A DNA stretch of 64,000 nt from Gorsachius magnificus (Eukaryota; Chordata; Aves; Pelecaniformes; Ardeidae), in contig CM067084.1 of NCBI GenBank assembly GCA_034008185.1, forward strand, positions 12,419,385 to 12,483,384. Reading direction: 5' to 3'. The translations under genes were made by a program, and so were the position numbers. Under the pieces are notes generated by a model. That model worked only from the letters and a program-made list of their open reading frames with translations, was not told where the DNA came from and ran no database searches. Below, piece by piece: positions 39,001 to 51,345 of this stretch. Position 1 is the stretch's first letter. The number at the start of each line of letters is the position of its first letter.

Positions 39001-42000
39001 ATATCAGAGTAAAACTTTATCCTAATTGTTTTCTGTTAAAAACCTAATTTCAAAGACGACTATTGAAAAACTGACTTTTAGGTTAGTGACAGATTTATCA
39101 TTTCCGAACAGAATTACTCTGTCATTTAGTAATAACTTAAAAGAAAATATTTTCTATGGTGAAGAATTCTCTTATACTATTAGTCATAAGAAATGTAGAA
39201 GTATGTAAACCAATGAGTTTTGCCACATAAAAAAATACTCTCACCTGTGCTGTTATTGAATGTTTTCACAGTTTAACAGAATATGCCACCTTTCAGGAAC
39301 AACAGGAAAACCTACACAGTAGAATAATAATAAAGGTTTGCAGTAAAATACTTAATTAAGGAGAAGGCTTTTCCTAGCCTTCCCTGAGAAAGCTGAATCT
39401 GTTGCGGCAGTAACATTGACACAATTGTCTGAAGAGGAAACACCACCATCCTCATCTTATAGTCTATAGCCCTTGAGGAACGCCAATGAAGTTCATATCC
39501 CCCCAGAACATGTCCTTCAGGGAGTTCAGTATAACTTCACTGATGTAATTTGGACCATGGTGGAGCATTCTACTTGCTAGACATGTTCATTTCCACTGAC
39601 CTCAGCTGAAACGTTGAGTGAAACGGACTGCAGCATTTTGGAGCAGAGGTATTCAGAGGAAAGACATCACGAAAATTCCTTTTTGCCATGAGTTTGCTTA
39701 AGGACTATGTTGAACTGGGTCCAAAGGGCACAGGACTGGCTGCCCCCTTGCAGCAGAACACATCTTTCAGCAGCTGGTGATCCAGCAGCCTTTGCTCTGC
39801 CTTTCACACCTGGACCAGACCCATCAAGGGGCAAGGCCAAGTGCCTCACAGGTACTCGCAGCATTTATGGACAGAGATAGCAAACTGAACAACCATCAGC
39901 AGAAGCTGACGGCACAGGCCAGCAGAGTGACATGAGTAACCGCGGACCGGTCACGCTGTTTGGGGAACCTCTGCTCAGTAATTGCGTTTGCTTGCCCTTT
40001 GGTAAATGTACTTAAAGGCATCTGTAATCATGAATAACAGTGGCTTTGAACACTCCAAAGTAGATGCTATTTCCATATAATGGCTATTTACATTTCACGT
40101 GAAAAATCTCTTTAATAATCAAAATCCATATCCTCCCAAATAATTTTTTTTCAAATATTAAAATGGGCTTGACTAAATTATCTGCTTTGCCTCACATTTT
40201 CAATATAGTTTTACAACTATGGCATAACATAATAAGCGTTTCTTTTCCCTTTTTTTCCCCTGGCTGGGGGAAAAAACAGCTGTTTATCTTGGAATCATAA
40301 TTTATTCAGGAAAGGAGAGTAGTTTTCCTCATGTGTCAGGTGTATCCCTCCTTACTCAACCAGGAATATTCCTTGGCAATGTCCTCCATCCTCTATAAGC
40401 ACCTATCAATGCTTATAGGACACAGAGCTCCACAGAGAACTCAGTTCCTTGATTTTTATGTCAGTCTGGCTTTCCAACTCTATTTATGTTGTATTTAATT
40501 TTTATTCTTGTTAAGGCAGGTTCTCCGAGCATCTTATTTGCTTTCCTCTTTAGCTATCCTGTCACTTGTTTCTTCCTTACTTTTCTTTCTCCATCATTTT
40601 CTCTCTTGTGTACTCAACAGCCAAAGAATAATTTTCCTTTATTTTTTAAAAAGGAATGAAAAACAGAGATGTTACTGAGTAGAAGAAAATTATCCAGAGC
40701 ATTCCAAAGCTGTTTTTCTCTTTTACTTACCACCAAATGATATCACACAAGCACTACAAAATCATTTGTGAACCTAATCAGAAGTTCAAAGTGGTTTGAC
40801 AGAAAAAAAGATTCCTAGCAGTTAAAGAAATCTACATAATTAGTTTTGATTTACCATCCATAAAATGCTGTACAGGACTCAATATTCTGTATTTTGGACA
40901 CATTCCATATATTTTATATATGTCAAAACAAGCTTCTACCACAACATGAAGATCAGCATAAAGTCATTCTAGTTGTGGGTTCAAGTTATTTAAATAAATA
41001 GTTAAAAGTAATTTACCTAATGGTTAAAATCTAGAGGAACTGCTCGTAAAACTTTCTGATCTCAGTCTCTAAACCAGAAATAAAAATTAACCAACTCACT
41101 TTCTCCTGGAACAAGTTACAAAATCCATTTTTCTCACTCACAGCCTATGAGCATGTGCCATACTAATAGATATTGGAGAGCTCTCTGATTGCATTATCAA
41201 GGCTCTGAACCCAAGTTACCAGCCCTGTTTGATAGCACAGATTGTTAGCCCACCTTTGACATCGCTGTCATTGTCACATGGCTTTTAGTTATTTTGAACA
41301 ACAAGCAGATCAAGCTACCTATAAATGACATGCTGTGAGAAATTAAGGACTTAGTAGATTATTCACTCTCTGTATATGGGGCTGTGACATCCGGACCAGT
41401 GGTTTGCATAAACCAAATGGCTCATCCCAATTCTAAAAATAAGATATGATATAGCAAAGAAATATCTCATCCCTATATAATTCATATTTTCTGCCTTGTT
41501 ATTAATATGTGATTTCCCAGAAATAATTTTCAGAAATACTTGCTAGTTCCTGCTTTCATTTTCACTGATAAATCATCATGGATTGTGGGAATTTAAATGA
41601 ACTAATGTAGGAAGTACTGCTGATCAAAACCCTTACAGCTTCTTATGCCCTAACAGCAACCTTGCCCAGCTGGTCTTTGGTCACCAGTGGCAAGCCAAAA
41701 CTGTTACACAATTCAGCTTGCTCCTGCAGTTGAGATCAGGGTCTTTGAGTGGTACCCTGTCTTCCCTGTACACTACTTTGGTGGTGTTGCAGGTAAATCA
41801 GCTAACATGCACAGAGCTTTAGTGCTTTTCACTTGTTTTGTGTCTTCAGTAGTTCAGAATACCTGAAAGTTTTCCCTCTGAAATAAGCTGGCTATGAGTT
41901 TAACTGGTGTCTTCAACTTCCCCATCACAGCTAAGAAAACAGCCCTATCTTCACTAATTGCAATTTATCAGCTGGCAGATGTCCAAGGCAAGGAAGAGGT

Positions 42001-44144
42001 TCTTGCATGGGAACCTGATGCCCCACGAAAACAAATCTGAAAAAAAAAGATGCCAGATTCAGCATATTCCAGAAAATACAAAGAAAGAAATTGGAGCCGT
42101 TTCAGTTACAGAATGAAAACAGATATTTCTTCTCAGAGCTTTATATTTCATATAAGCAAGAAAAAGCAGCAGGCCAGAAATAAATTTAGAGGAACTGGGA
42201 CTGAAGGAAGCCTTCCCAAAGAAACACATACCTGAGAAAGGAAACGAAGACCCATGTTGTCCAAAAGTACCACTAAATAATTAATCAAGTTAAGTAAATA
42301 TACTTGTCTGTGCCTTGTCACTACATGCAGTTATGGTCCTACAGACATTTGCCAGTTTCCCGTGTATTTGCATGAGACATACCATATCATTTAACACAAG
42401 TACAAAACATATGTTCAAGCTATTTCCTTTAACTCCTGTGAAAAATTGTCATCAATAGTTTTCAGATTTTACAGTAAGTTGGAACTAGATTTTGCATATT
42501 GAGCAGTCTACCCCTTGCAATTAAGCTCTTACAAATGCATAGGTGTGATATGTTACTCATTTTCCAGGAATAAATGATAGTAAAATTAAGTTCTCATACA
42601 TCTTGTCATTACACAATAGCCTGAACTGTGACAGTTGTTGTGCCTTTGAGAGATATAATATATCATATTCCAAAATTACTGGAGGGGTTAGTAATCTCCA
42701 GTTTGATTTTTTCAACTCTAATTTTCACATCAAAGGCAATATCTACATGCATTACAATCACCCCGTCATAGCGTAAATTAATTGTTACTTATCAAATACT
42801 TTAGTATAAGATTTCTGTAACACTTGGAAATGATAAAAAATGGGATTAAAATATTTGGACATTTAACCACAAAACTTCTCAGAATGTAACTTCAGGTCAT
42901 TTTGTACTGTGCATGGGCTTACATTCTTCCAAAACAATAAAATATGTGAATAAATATGATACTTTTCAGAGTCAAACAGTGAATTCACCAGGAAAAGAGT
43001 ACTCTTTAAAAGTACTTGTGAAACTGAATCATCAGCATCTTGACTAGAATGGCAACTAGTGCTCCACTTCCACAAAATTCTACAGTTTCTCCTCATATCT
43101 CTTTACTAAATGCTGCCATCCGAACACTTGGCACTAATAAGAGCCATTGAAGCACATGTTTTTGTTCAGTGAACTGATTTTTTTTTTATTTTTTTTTTTA
43201 GGAGAGGATCACAGCATCTATTTTCTCTTAAAATGTGTAACAGGATCAAATGAGGGACCTAATGAAAAGAAAAAAGCTTTTGTTTATTTTCTAATTCTTT
43301 TATTCTGACGCATTTAAAAACTGCTATGATACATGATCTTTAACGCCTAGTTTGTTCTTAACTATCTGTTTCTCCTGAGAGTTTCCTTCACACAGACAGA
43401 TGCACAGGCCAACAAAATATTTAAGTTTCCTTCTTTAGTCAAAAATAAATGGTAAACAAAGACAGAAAAATTGTTGGTGTACACCGTTGAAGAGAAATCA
43501 GGTCTGGACTATTACAGTCTTGTCTAAACTAGGAAAATGTGTTTGTTACACATGCATTCAAGGACTAAAATCCAGGCTTTATTTTAATAGCATTTTTTAA
43601 ATAGCATTCATTGTCCCTCCTAAATTTTCTTTTTCCCTTTACTTTTGTCTCAAAAATTAAACCAAAATTTTCACTGGCAAACTTAATTGCCTGTATTAGC
43701 CATACAATCATGCAAACTTGCATAATGATTTCTAACTATTGAAATAAAGATGGAAAGATGTATTTCACGATGTTTTATTTTTTTGCGTTAAGGATCTAAA
43801 TCTGATCTGTAAACCATCTCATTTTCATTTCAGGCAGAGAACATACAGGAACCACAGATTATTTAATTTAATTTTTGTACAATATAAAACTTTGAGCTAT
43901 CAGCATTTGGGGATTGAATTACTAGAAATAAGTGCTGAATCCCAATCCACGCATTACTAGAAGAGATTCATTAAAATAGCTAAACATAAAACATAGCTCA
44001 TAGAAAAGTGTGAATAGTTTTATTCCTAATAAGCACAAATTTCAGTTGTATATTTGTGTATATTTATAGACCCATTACATTTAGATGCTTTTACATCATA
44101 TTCCTGAGTTAATTTCTTCTTAATTTCTTGTTAATTAAATTTAT
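36001..44144. other. Gene-free AT-rich DNA with possible conserved blocks
   Basis: No supported gene. There are A/C-rich low-complexity patches at about 38365-38415 and 38748-38785. A somewhat GC-richer patch at about 39700-39960 has no recognisable product. Blocks at about 36400-36610 and 41230-41370 resemble conserved non-coding DNA. A second copy of the 20-base motif seen at 25141 lies at 42618-42637. T9A7 and T6A8 palindromes are at 38042-38057 and 37749-37762. Confidence 0.5.
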
Positions 44145-44628
44145 AATCAATAGAAAGTTTTGGGTTGGAAGGGACCTTTAGAGGTCATCTAGTCCAACCC
44201 CCCTGCAGTGAGCAGGGACACCACTAACCAGATCAGGTTGCTCAGAGCCCCATCCAACCTGGCCTGGAATGTTTCCAGGGATGGGGCCTCCACTACCTCC
44301 ATGGGCACCCCGTTCCAGTGTTTCACCACCCTCATTGTAAAGAATTTCCTCCTTATATCCAGTCTAAACCTACCCTGGTTTAGTTTAAAGCCATTACCCC
44401 TTGTCCTGTCACAGCTGGCCCTACTAAAGAGATTTTCCCCATCTTTCCTGTAGGCCCCCTTTAGGTACTGAAAGACTGCAATCAGGTCTCCCCGCAGCCT
44501 TCTCTTCTCCAGGCTGAACAAGCCCAACTCTCTCAGCCTGTCCTCATAAGAGAGGTGCTCCAGCCCTCGGATCATTTTAGTAGCCCTCCTCTGGACCCGC
44601 TCCAACAGTTCCATGTCCTTTTTTGTGT
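44145..44628 (-). mobile_element. CR1 LINE, 5'-truncated, young-type copy
   Basis: On the minus strand this is the last part of a CR1 element. The coding frame starts inside [16 protein letters not shown] sequence, continues through [41 protein letters not shown] and [20 protein letters not shown], and ends with DGALSNLI then W where the 8-9 kb copy has a stop. The 3' UTR follows (gggggttggactagatgac) and the octamer tail is degraded (aatcaatagaaagttttggg read on the plus strand). The protein is nearly identical to the C-terminus of the copy at 8-9 kb, so both probably come from one subfamily. No RT catalytic motif remains. The 5' junction is at about 44628. Confidence 0.95.
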
Positions 44629-45012
44629 GCTTAATTTTTAAGTTGCGCTCCATTGCACTTAAATCACTGAGCTGTCATTGAGAGATGCTTCCCTATTTCC
44701 CTCCATCCCATTCAGATCAGTTATCTAAACTTAATACCTTAACTAGATGGGTAGCAAAACTAGCACTCCAAGCCAAGGTGATTTCGCAGCTTCTCTCTAC
44801 AAATTAAAGCAGTACAAAAATAAGGCAGGAATTTGCAATTTAAAATACTGCTGTAGGGAAAGTGACAAAAATCCTTTAATTTCCTGCTTCCACTCTCAGT
44901 TACTTGCATGATCTTAAAACACATCATATACAACACACTGTAATATAATATGGCAGAAGCTGACCCTAAGTAACCCAGAGGGTAGGACCCAGTCTGGTCA
45001 TTTTAGGACATT
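44629..45012. other. Unique spacer between two CR1 copies
   Basis: About 380 bases of AT-rich sequence separate two same-strand CR1 fragments of different subfamilies. No gene, repeat or target-site duplication is visible. Confidence 0.6.
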
Positions 45013-45478
45013 CACACAGGATCGCAGATTGGTTGAGGTTGGAAGTGACCTCTGGAGGTCATCTGGTCCAAACCCTCTGTTCAAAAGGGATTCACCCCAA
45101 AATGAGCTGTCCAGGACCACATCCAGAGGGCTTTTGAATATCTCCAAGGAAAGAGATTCCACAACTTCTCTGGGCAACCTGTGCCAGTGCTCAGGCACCC
45201 TCACAGTGGAAAATCCTTTCCTGATGTTTGGAAGGAACCTGCTGTGTCTCACTTTTTGCCCATTACCTCTTGCCCTGTCACTGGGCACCACTGGAAACAG
45301 TCCTCTTTGCACCCTCCCTTCAGGTATTTGTATGCATTGATGAGATTCACCCTGAGCCTTCTTTTCTCCAGGCTAAACAGTTCCAGCTCTTTCCTGGTAT
45401 GAGAGATGCTCCAGTCTCTTAATCACCTTATTAGTCCTTTGCTGGGCTCTCTCCAGTATGCCTGTGTTTCTTTTGTAC
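45013..45478 (-). mobile_element. CR1 LINE, 5'-truncated, older copy
   Basis: On the plus strand the text cagattggttgaggttggaa, gtgacctctggaggtcatctgg and, further on, cacaacttctctgggcaacc and ccttcttttctccaggctaa is the reverse complement of a CR1 3' region. The minus-strand frame gives [20 protein letters not shown] and [20 protein letters not shown], the family's C-terminal block. It differs clearly from the 44.1 and 8-9 kb copies (for example a shorter terminal region with [12 protein letters not shown]) and carries more changes, so it is an older or different subfamily. The octamer tail is degraded to acacaggatcgcaga. The upstream end fades out at about 45478. Confidence 0.92.
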
Positions 45479-48400
45479 ATTTGAGTATTACTGGCACAAA
45501 CTTTACATTCATACTCCTTCCTTTGGACCACAAACACAGATCAGAAGAGTTATTCCCTGTGTCACGTTCCATGCACTCATTGAAACTGCAGCTTCAGAAA
45601 CCTAAAGCCAGCTAGACTTTTGCTACAAAGTGCTGCTCTCAGTTTTGCAAGAAATTTTCATCTCTAGGTTGCACGTATTACTCTGTAAATCAGGGGCGTT
45701 TTATTGCAATAACCACCTCTGAATCACATGTTAAAGATGTGGAAAGTTTTGTTTAGTATTCACAATACCTCACATATATATTATAAACTTCAGTAATAGC
45801 TTATATTTGAAACAGCAGTGCAAGTAGTATAATGAAAATAATTTTGCAAAGATAGGAACAATTAAAAAAAGTACAAGAATGGCTATAAGGCTACAAAGTG
45901 AGTTTACCTGGCTGGTAATTGGACATAATTTAATTTCAGTGACCAAAATCAGCGCAAACTGATTTGCACAACATGCTGGCCATGAATTCACTGACCCTGT
46001 TGATTCCAGAAGTTATAGTCACTTCACTCATATAATAGTCCACAGAGCGTGACTACAAGACAAAGTCTTCCTAGCTACACAAGTCAAGACCAACTTTATA
46101 ACAAAGTATGTCTTACTTCACCCCACAGTTAAAGTGATCTTTCTTTAGCTATAAGAATGTTATCAGGTAATTACATGCACTGGGACCAACTATGAAGAAC
46201 AAATTCTGCTGGCACTAGATCAGCGTAGTACCTGACGATCTTTACACTTTGCTGTATTGTAAAATATAATTAAGTGGTAAAGGACTGAATCACTGATAGG
46301 AGAACAAATAAGAAAGTGGTAATTCTTATGTTAGGTGTTTCCACAATAGATAATCTTACATACTTCCTCTTCTATCCATCATTTCAATTAAATATAAAAC
46401 TGTGAAAATAATTATCAAATATGAAACTGTTTGGTAATGATTTCACACAAAATAAAGATTGCTCAAAATTTGTCATCAAGGTCAACCACCAAAAAGCATT
46501 AAACTGGAGATCTAACCTTCTTAAATACAGGGACTTCTTTCAGGAAAATGGAGAACAATGATGGCAAGTCTCCAGTCCCCAGGAAACCAGATCAAATTGT
46601 GAGCAAGTACTAGACAAAAGCTGAAAGGCAACATTCAATTAACCTAGATAACACCTCTTATTTGGAAGCGTGGACAAGGCAGGGCAAGTAGTAGATTTTC
46701 CTAATGTTCCTTTTTTGAGAGTGTGTCCTTCCAAAATATATTTCACCCAGAAAGTGACTTTTTATTTTCAAATAGATACAGATGCCCTGAACTTTAATGA
46801 ATGCAGATGATATACATTGCCTCTAGCTGAACACTACAAAACCACTGTTAGCTTCATTTGTATTACCAACTACTCACATGTTCCATATGTCCACATGATA
46901 TCTATGAAAGCTTGGAGGTCTTCATTTTTCTGTCAGAGGCTATAAAAATTAGTTAATGTGGTTTTTCTTTCAGCATCAAAAAATTTCCATATTCCAAATT
47001 CACGGTTTATTCACACTCTCAAAGCCAACTACAGAGCTTTTGCTGCTAGGAGCAGAGCAAGAGGCAATGATGCCCTGCACTGATTTTTTTTTTTTTTTTA
47101 ACTGCCTGGCCTCAAAATTGACATTCTTATCACCTCAACATTTATTTTTCCACTATAAAAGCAGCTGCATGCTTTATAGTAGGAAGTACAAAACCATATT
47201 TCTCTTTCTACATTCCTATTGTTTGCAATTTTGTTAAAAGTCATTACAAAAAACCTTGAAGAGAACAACAGGGTACAATCAAAATTGGAAAAAAACCCAA
47301 ACCAACCACAAACAGCTATCAGCAGCCAACCGCATGCCTTACTCTCATCTAACACCACCTTAGTGTTATGAAGTGAATGAAGGTTGGTACCCAGTCTTCA
47401 GGAAAACAATAGTAAAAACAGTTTTATGAAAGTAGGAGTATTGTAGACAGGGTAAGGGCAGGGGTTTCCAAGCGGGCAAGGATGACAGATTACCTGCGAT
47501 TAGGGAAACTGGAAGGAACACACCGTGCTTCAGAGCAAATGGTAACAGGCAAAGACTGCGGTTGAAATTCCATACAAAGTTGTGGCCAGGGCGAATATCT
47601 GTGGATTAGGGAGCCATTTAGCAAGTTCAGTTTCTCAAACTGTTTTTCTGCTTTTAATAGCAACTTTGGAAACTGATCTGCAGACTTTGGCATGGGTGTG
47701 GGGGGGTCTATTTTGTTTTTATTCCCTTTAGCACATAGTAGGGAGATTCAAAATGCTTATGAGGTTGGATAAGTAAAATAGATAATGGTCTTGTTCCTGC
47801 ATCGACTGAATTTTTAACTAAATTGTGATTTCACAGCCAGCCATTGCATTCATTTATGTTTCTTCAGCCATTACTTCAAGGCAGTATAGAATTTACCAAT
47901 CAAGCTTTAATTTTATTGTTTTTTGTAAGAAGAAACAACCAAACCACCAAACAAACAAAAAAAAAAGAGCCAACAAAACCCACACCTAAAGCTCCAACCA
48001 AGCCCCTGGAAAACCCCAACCAAAACCCAAGTTGTAACTTAGAAGAAAACCAGCTTAACACTCCAAACTCAGGTGAATTTTCAATGCAAAACAACAATAT
48101 AAACCAACAAATAAATAAATAAATAAATAAAAGAACAAACCCAAAAGAAAAATAAGACTTTTTTTTTAAGTATTCTGTTTCCTATTTTGGAAGCCTTAAG
48201 GATCTATCCTGCTGTAAGGAAAAGAAACATAATTAGTGTTTGTTAGAATCTCACTCCTATGAATCTGTGCTAAACACCTATTTAATATCTATATAAACCT
48301 GCATATTTTCCAAGTAACACATACTTATATTTTTATATCTTTCACATACGTACATACATTCATATAAGCATACCATTATAAAATCTCTTCACTTTTTGAG

Positions 48401-51013
48401 ATCCAATAAGATTCTAGTTTTCCCAGGCCTATAGCAAAACTGTTTCATACTAGACAAGGCCAAATGCACAGAAATGGATCGTGAAACCCAGATGCATCTG
48501 GTTCTGTTGAAAAGATCTTTGATGAGGACAAACTATAAATAGTAAAAGATTTCCCTTTTTTTCCAACAGCCCATGGTTCTGAAGACATTTTCAGATTCTG
48601 CTTTTTCTGATAACATAAGCTGAAATTCACACCAAAAAATAGAGCAGACTCAAGTGTGACAGCATCTATTTAGGAACAAGCATGAGGAAGCCGAATAAAA
48701 TGCTCTTAAGTTCTGAAAACTTACTTCACTGAGCCAGCAGAGAAAAATAACATGAAATTATGTTTACCATTATGTACCTAATCTATTGAAAACACGTCTG
48801 ATAATTAATCAAGTATTCAGTACAGTCTAAGACTTATGTACAGTAAATATGTAGGGCACTAAAGTGTTATTAATTTTATTATAAAACTTCCATTTAAATT
48901 AAACATTAAATTTTGACATGAGAAGTCATTAGCAAAAAGCTTAGTTTCTATATTAACCTGTTACTTAACGTGGCATGCGCTGCACAGAGTTACAAGAAAT
49001 GAAAAATGCAAACAGGTGAGCTAATTTTGACCTTCTAAATGTTCATGTGTGAACTCTTATATTGTCACATCCAATGGGTACATTGGCCATCTGTCCTAAA
49101 TCACACTACAAAAATCTTCCCACATAAACACTAATTATAAACTTCCTACCCTCCCTTTGAATAAGTCTCAGGAGTAGAACATAACTCCATTACTACCTAT
49201 TACTGAATTAGTGGCTTTCCTGGTTTACCTTAACAGCCTGGCTATATATGAAAACCGAGAACATGCTAAGACATACCTGAAAAAAAGATGAGAGATTCGC
49301 TGATACTTGGACAGAGTTGAATTGCCAACTTAGTTTTTAATTTTCTTTCTATAGATTTGGGATACATATGAACTCTGACAGTGGGGGTACTCTACGTTAC
49401 ACAGAAAAGTCTGCCTCGAATTGAGCCTTCTCAGCTTCCTCCATCCTCGTCTTGCTTTCAATAATAGAGCAAAATTTTCATGTTTCTAACATAACGTGAG
49501 TGCAATTTCATTGTACACTGATTCAGGTTAAAACAATCCACCAAAAATGAAAACTGATAAAATTATGAAAAAACCATATTAAAAAAGTCTAATTGTGAAG
49601 GGGACAGGGGAGATACTCTTCCACCCTGGTATCCATGGTCAGATAGGGAAATGATGAAATGGTTCATTCTAGCCAGAAGACAGAAGTAATTGTTTTTAAA
49701 ATTTCAAGAATGTTTTTATTATTATTGTTTTGGCCAATATGATTTGGCAAAATCTATTCAAATTCATGTATTGTTCTGTATTCTTGGAAGTGGAAGCTTT
49801 AGTAAATAAAGAAAAATAAAATACACATGTTTTAAAGGCTAAGCCATGAGTTTGGTAGCTGCTATTTTACTTTAGACTCTCAAGCAGTACAGGACTCCAT
49901 TGTAAATTCGTAAAAAGTGTAAGACTAAGAAAATGGTGTAAAAATAAAACAGTTTCTCTGTAGAATTGTGAGGGGAAGGGTAAGCCACTAGAGAAGTGGA
50001 AATGTATGGAAAATAGTGCATTTCTAGTATGACATAAAAATACAGGAAAGGACTGAGAAACGGGGTTTTAAAAAACAAAAATATTATAAAGGGAAGATAA
50101 AAATTCAGACAAAATATGAGCTTTTCTGCACAGAGCAAGAAATTGTTTCATTTTCAGGCTCCACTTTAAGTTGTAAAACCAATCTTTCACTACAAGAGGG
50201 GCTTAGGGGGTTTTTTTTTGAGAAAAAAGAAATCCAAGATTTACACAGTTATGCGGTAGTTCAACGGGTATGAAAACGTGCCAGCAATTTAATCCATTTC
50301 ACATTCAGAAGCTCCTGAAGTTTGAGAGCACATTTGGTCACATCTATATTTAAATTTGTTAGACTTAGTCATAATTTCTAAACATACTTTCCATAAGTCC
50401 TTTTTTTCTTTAAAGAAACATTTACTGTAGAATAATGAATATGAATTATGCAAAGAAAATCTTTAAAGAAATTCTTCTTGCATATTTTAAGCCAGTTAAA
50501 AAGTTGAGTTTGAAAGACATTGTCATCCAGAGAGATTCATTGCTTTTTATAAGAAAAATCATCACAAAATTGTAGTACAGAACATGTCAGTTAAGTTACT
50601 CCAGGCAGAGAAATTTGTGCCACGGGTACTTTTGAATTTTTGTAAGGCTAGAAACCTTACACTATTCATATTATAGAAAGGGAAAATATTTTTAATTCAG
50701 TGCTTTACCTCATCTTGAAGACAAAAAAAAAAAAGCTTAATGTTACCTATCTGACAAAACTTTTCGCATTTAAGATGGAATTTAACTTAGAAAAAGTGAT
50801 TCAGCCATAGAAGATGGAAGTCTGCTGCCAGCCTCAGGATTCAGAACCACTAAACTCAGCAGCAGCTCCTACAGGGACCACTGGCAACTCCAAATTAAGC
50901 TCTTCCCCAAGAGTTTAGTTAGAAAAGGGATACACAAAGAAATGAGCAAAAGTATGCCAACCCATTACACTTTTTAATGCCAAGGCAAAAATATCCTGCC
51001 ATTCCTTGACCTG
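45479..51013. other. Gene-free AT-rich DNA
   Basis: No supported gene. The stretch contains a T16 run near 47084-47099, an A/C-rich low-complexity region at 47936-48108 followed by an (AAAT)n repeat, and many short AT-rich frames with no recognisable product. Confidence 0.55.
47936..48132 (+). repeat. A/C-rich low-complexity tract ending in (AAAT)n
   Basis: For about 170 bases the plus strand is almost entirely A and C, with strong strand asymmetry. It then turns into about six AAAT units at 48109-48132. The lysine/proline/asparagine-rich frame over it is a by-product of the composition and should not be read as a gene. It may be a decayed microsatellite. Confidence 0.75.
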
Positions 51014-51345
51014 TGTATTGGGTTTCCGTGGCAAGGTTTTGGTAGCAGGGGGGGCTACAGGGGTGGCTTCTGTGAGAAGCTGCCAGAAGCTTCCCCTATG
51101 TCCAACAGAGCCAATGCCAGCTGGCCAAGGCTGAGCCCATCAGCAATGGTGGTAGCACCTGTGGGATAATATATTTAAGAAGGAAGAAAAAAACTGCTGT
51201 GCAAGAGCAGTTAGAGAGAGGAGAGAGAAACAAACCTACAGGCACCAAGGTCAGTGCAGCAGGAGGTGCTCCAGGAGCAGAAATTCCCCTGCAGCTCCTG
51301 GTGGGGGCAGGCTGTCCCCCTGCAGCCCAGGGAGGCCCACAGTCA
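51014..51345 (+). mobile_element. Endogenous retrovirus LTR fragment (solo, truncated)
   Basis: A GC-richer block starts with TG (tgtattgggtttccgtggc) at the expected 5' LTR boundary. It continues with ggcaaggttttggtagcagg and ggcttctgtgagaagctgcc, then a TATA-like box at 51167-51180, then an R/U5-like stretch with agagagaggagagagaaaca, caccaaggtcagtgcagcag and repeated cccctgcagc blocks. I recognise this text as a dispersed LTR family common in neoavian birds but will not assign a family name from memory. No gag, pol or env frame and no second LTR are nearby, so it is a solo LTR. The 3' side stops abruptly at about 51345 without a clear terminal CA and target duplication, so it appears truncated. 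Confidence 0.75.
51167..51180 (+). promoter_or_regulatory. TATA-like box of the LTR
   Basis: The sequence taatatatttaaga sits about 155 bases into the LTR fragment, between the GC-rich U3-like part and the purine-rich R/U5-like part, where a retroviral core promoter is expected. There is no evidence that it is active here. Confidence 0.45.

Noticed and set aside
47844..48122. 92-residue Pro/Lys/Asn-rich frame
   Set aside because: It follows from an A/C-rich low-complexity tract running into an AAAT repeat; the opposite strand is also open. Not a gene.
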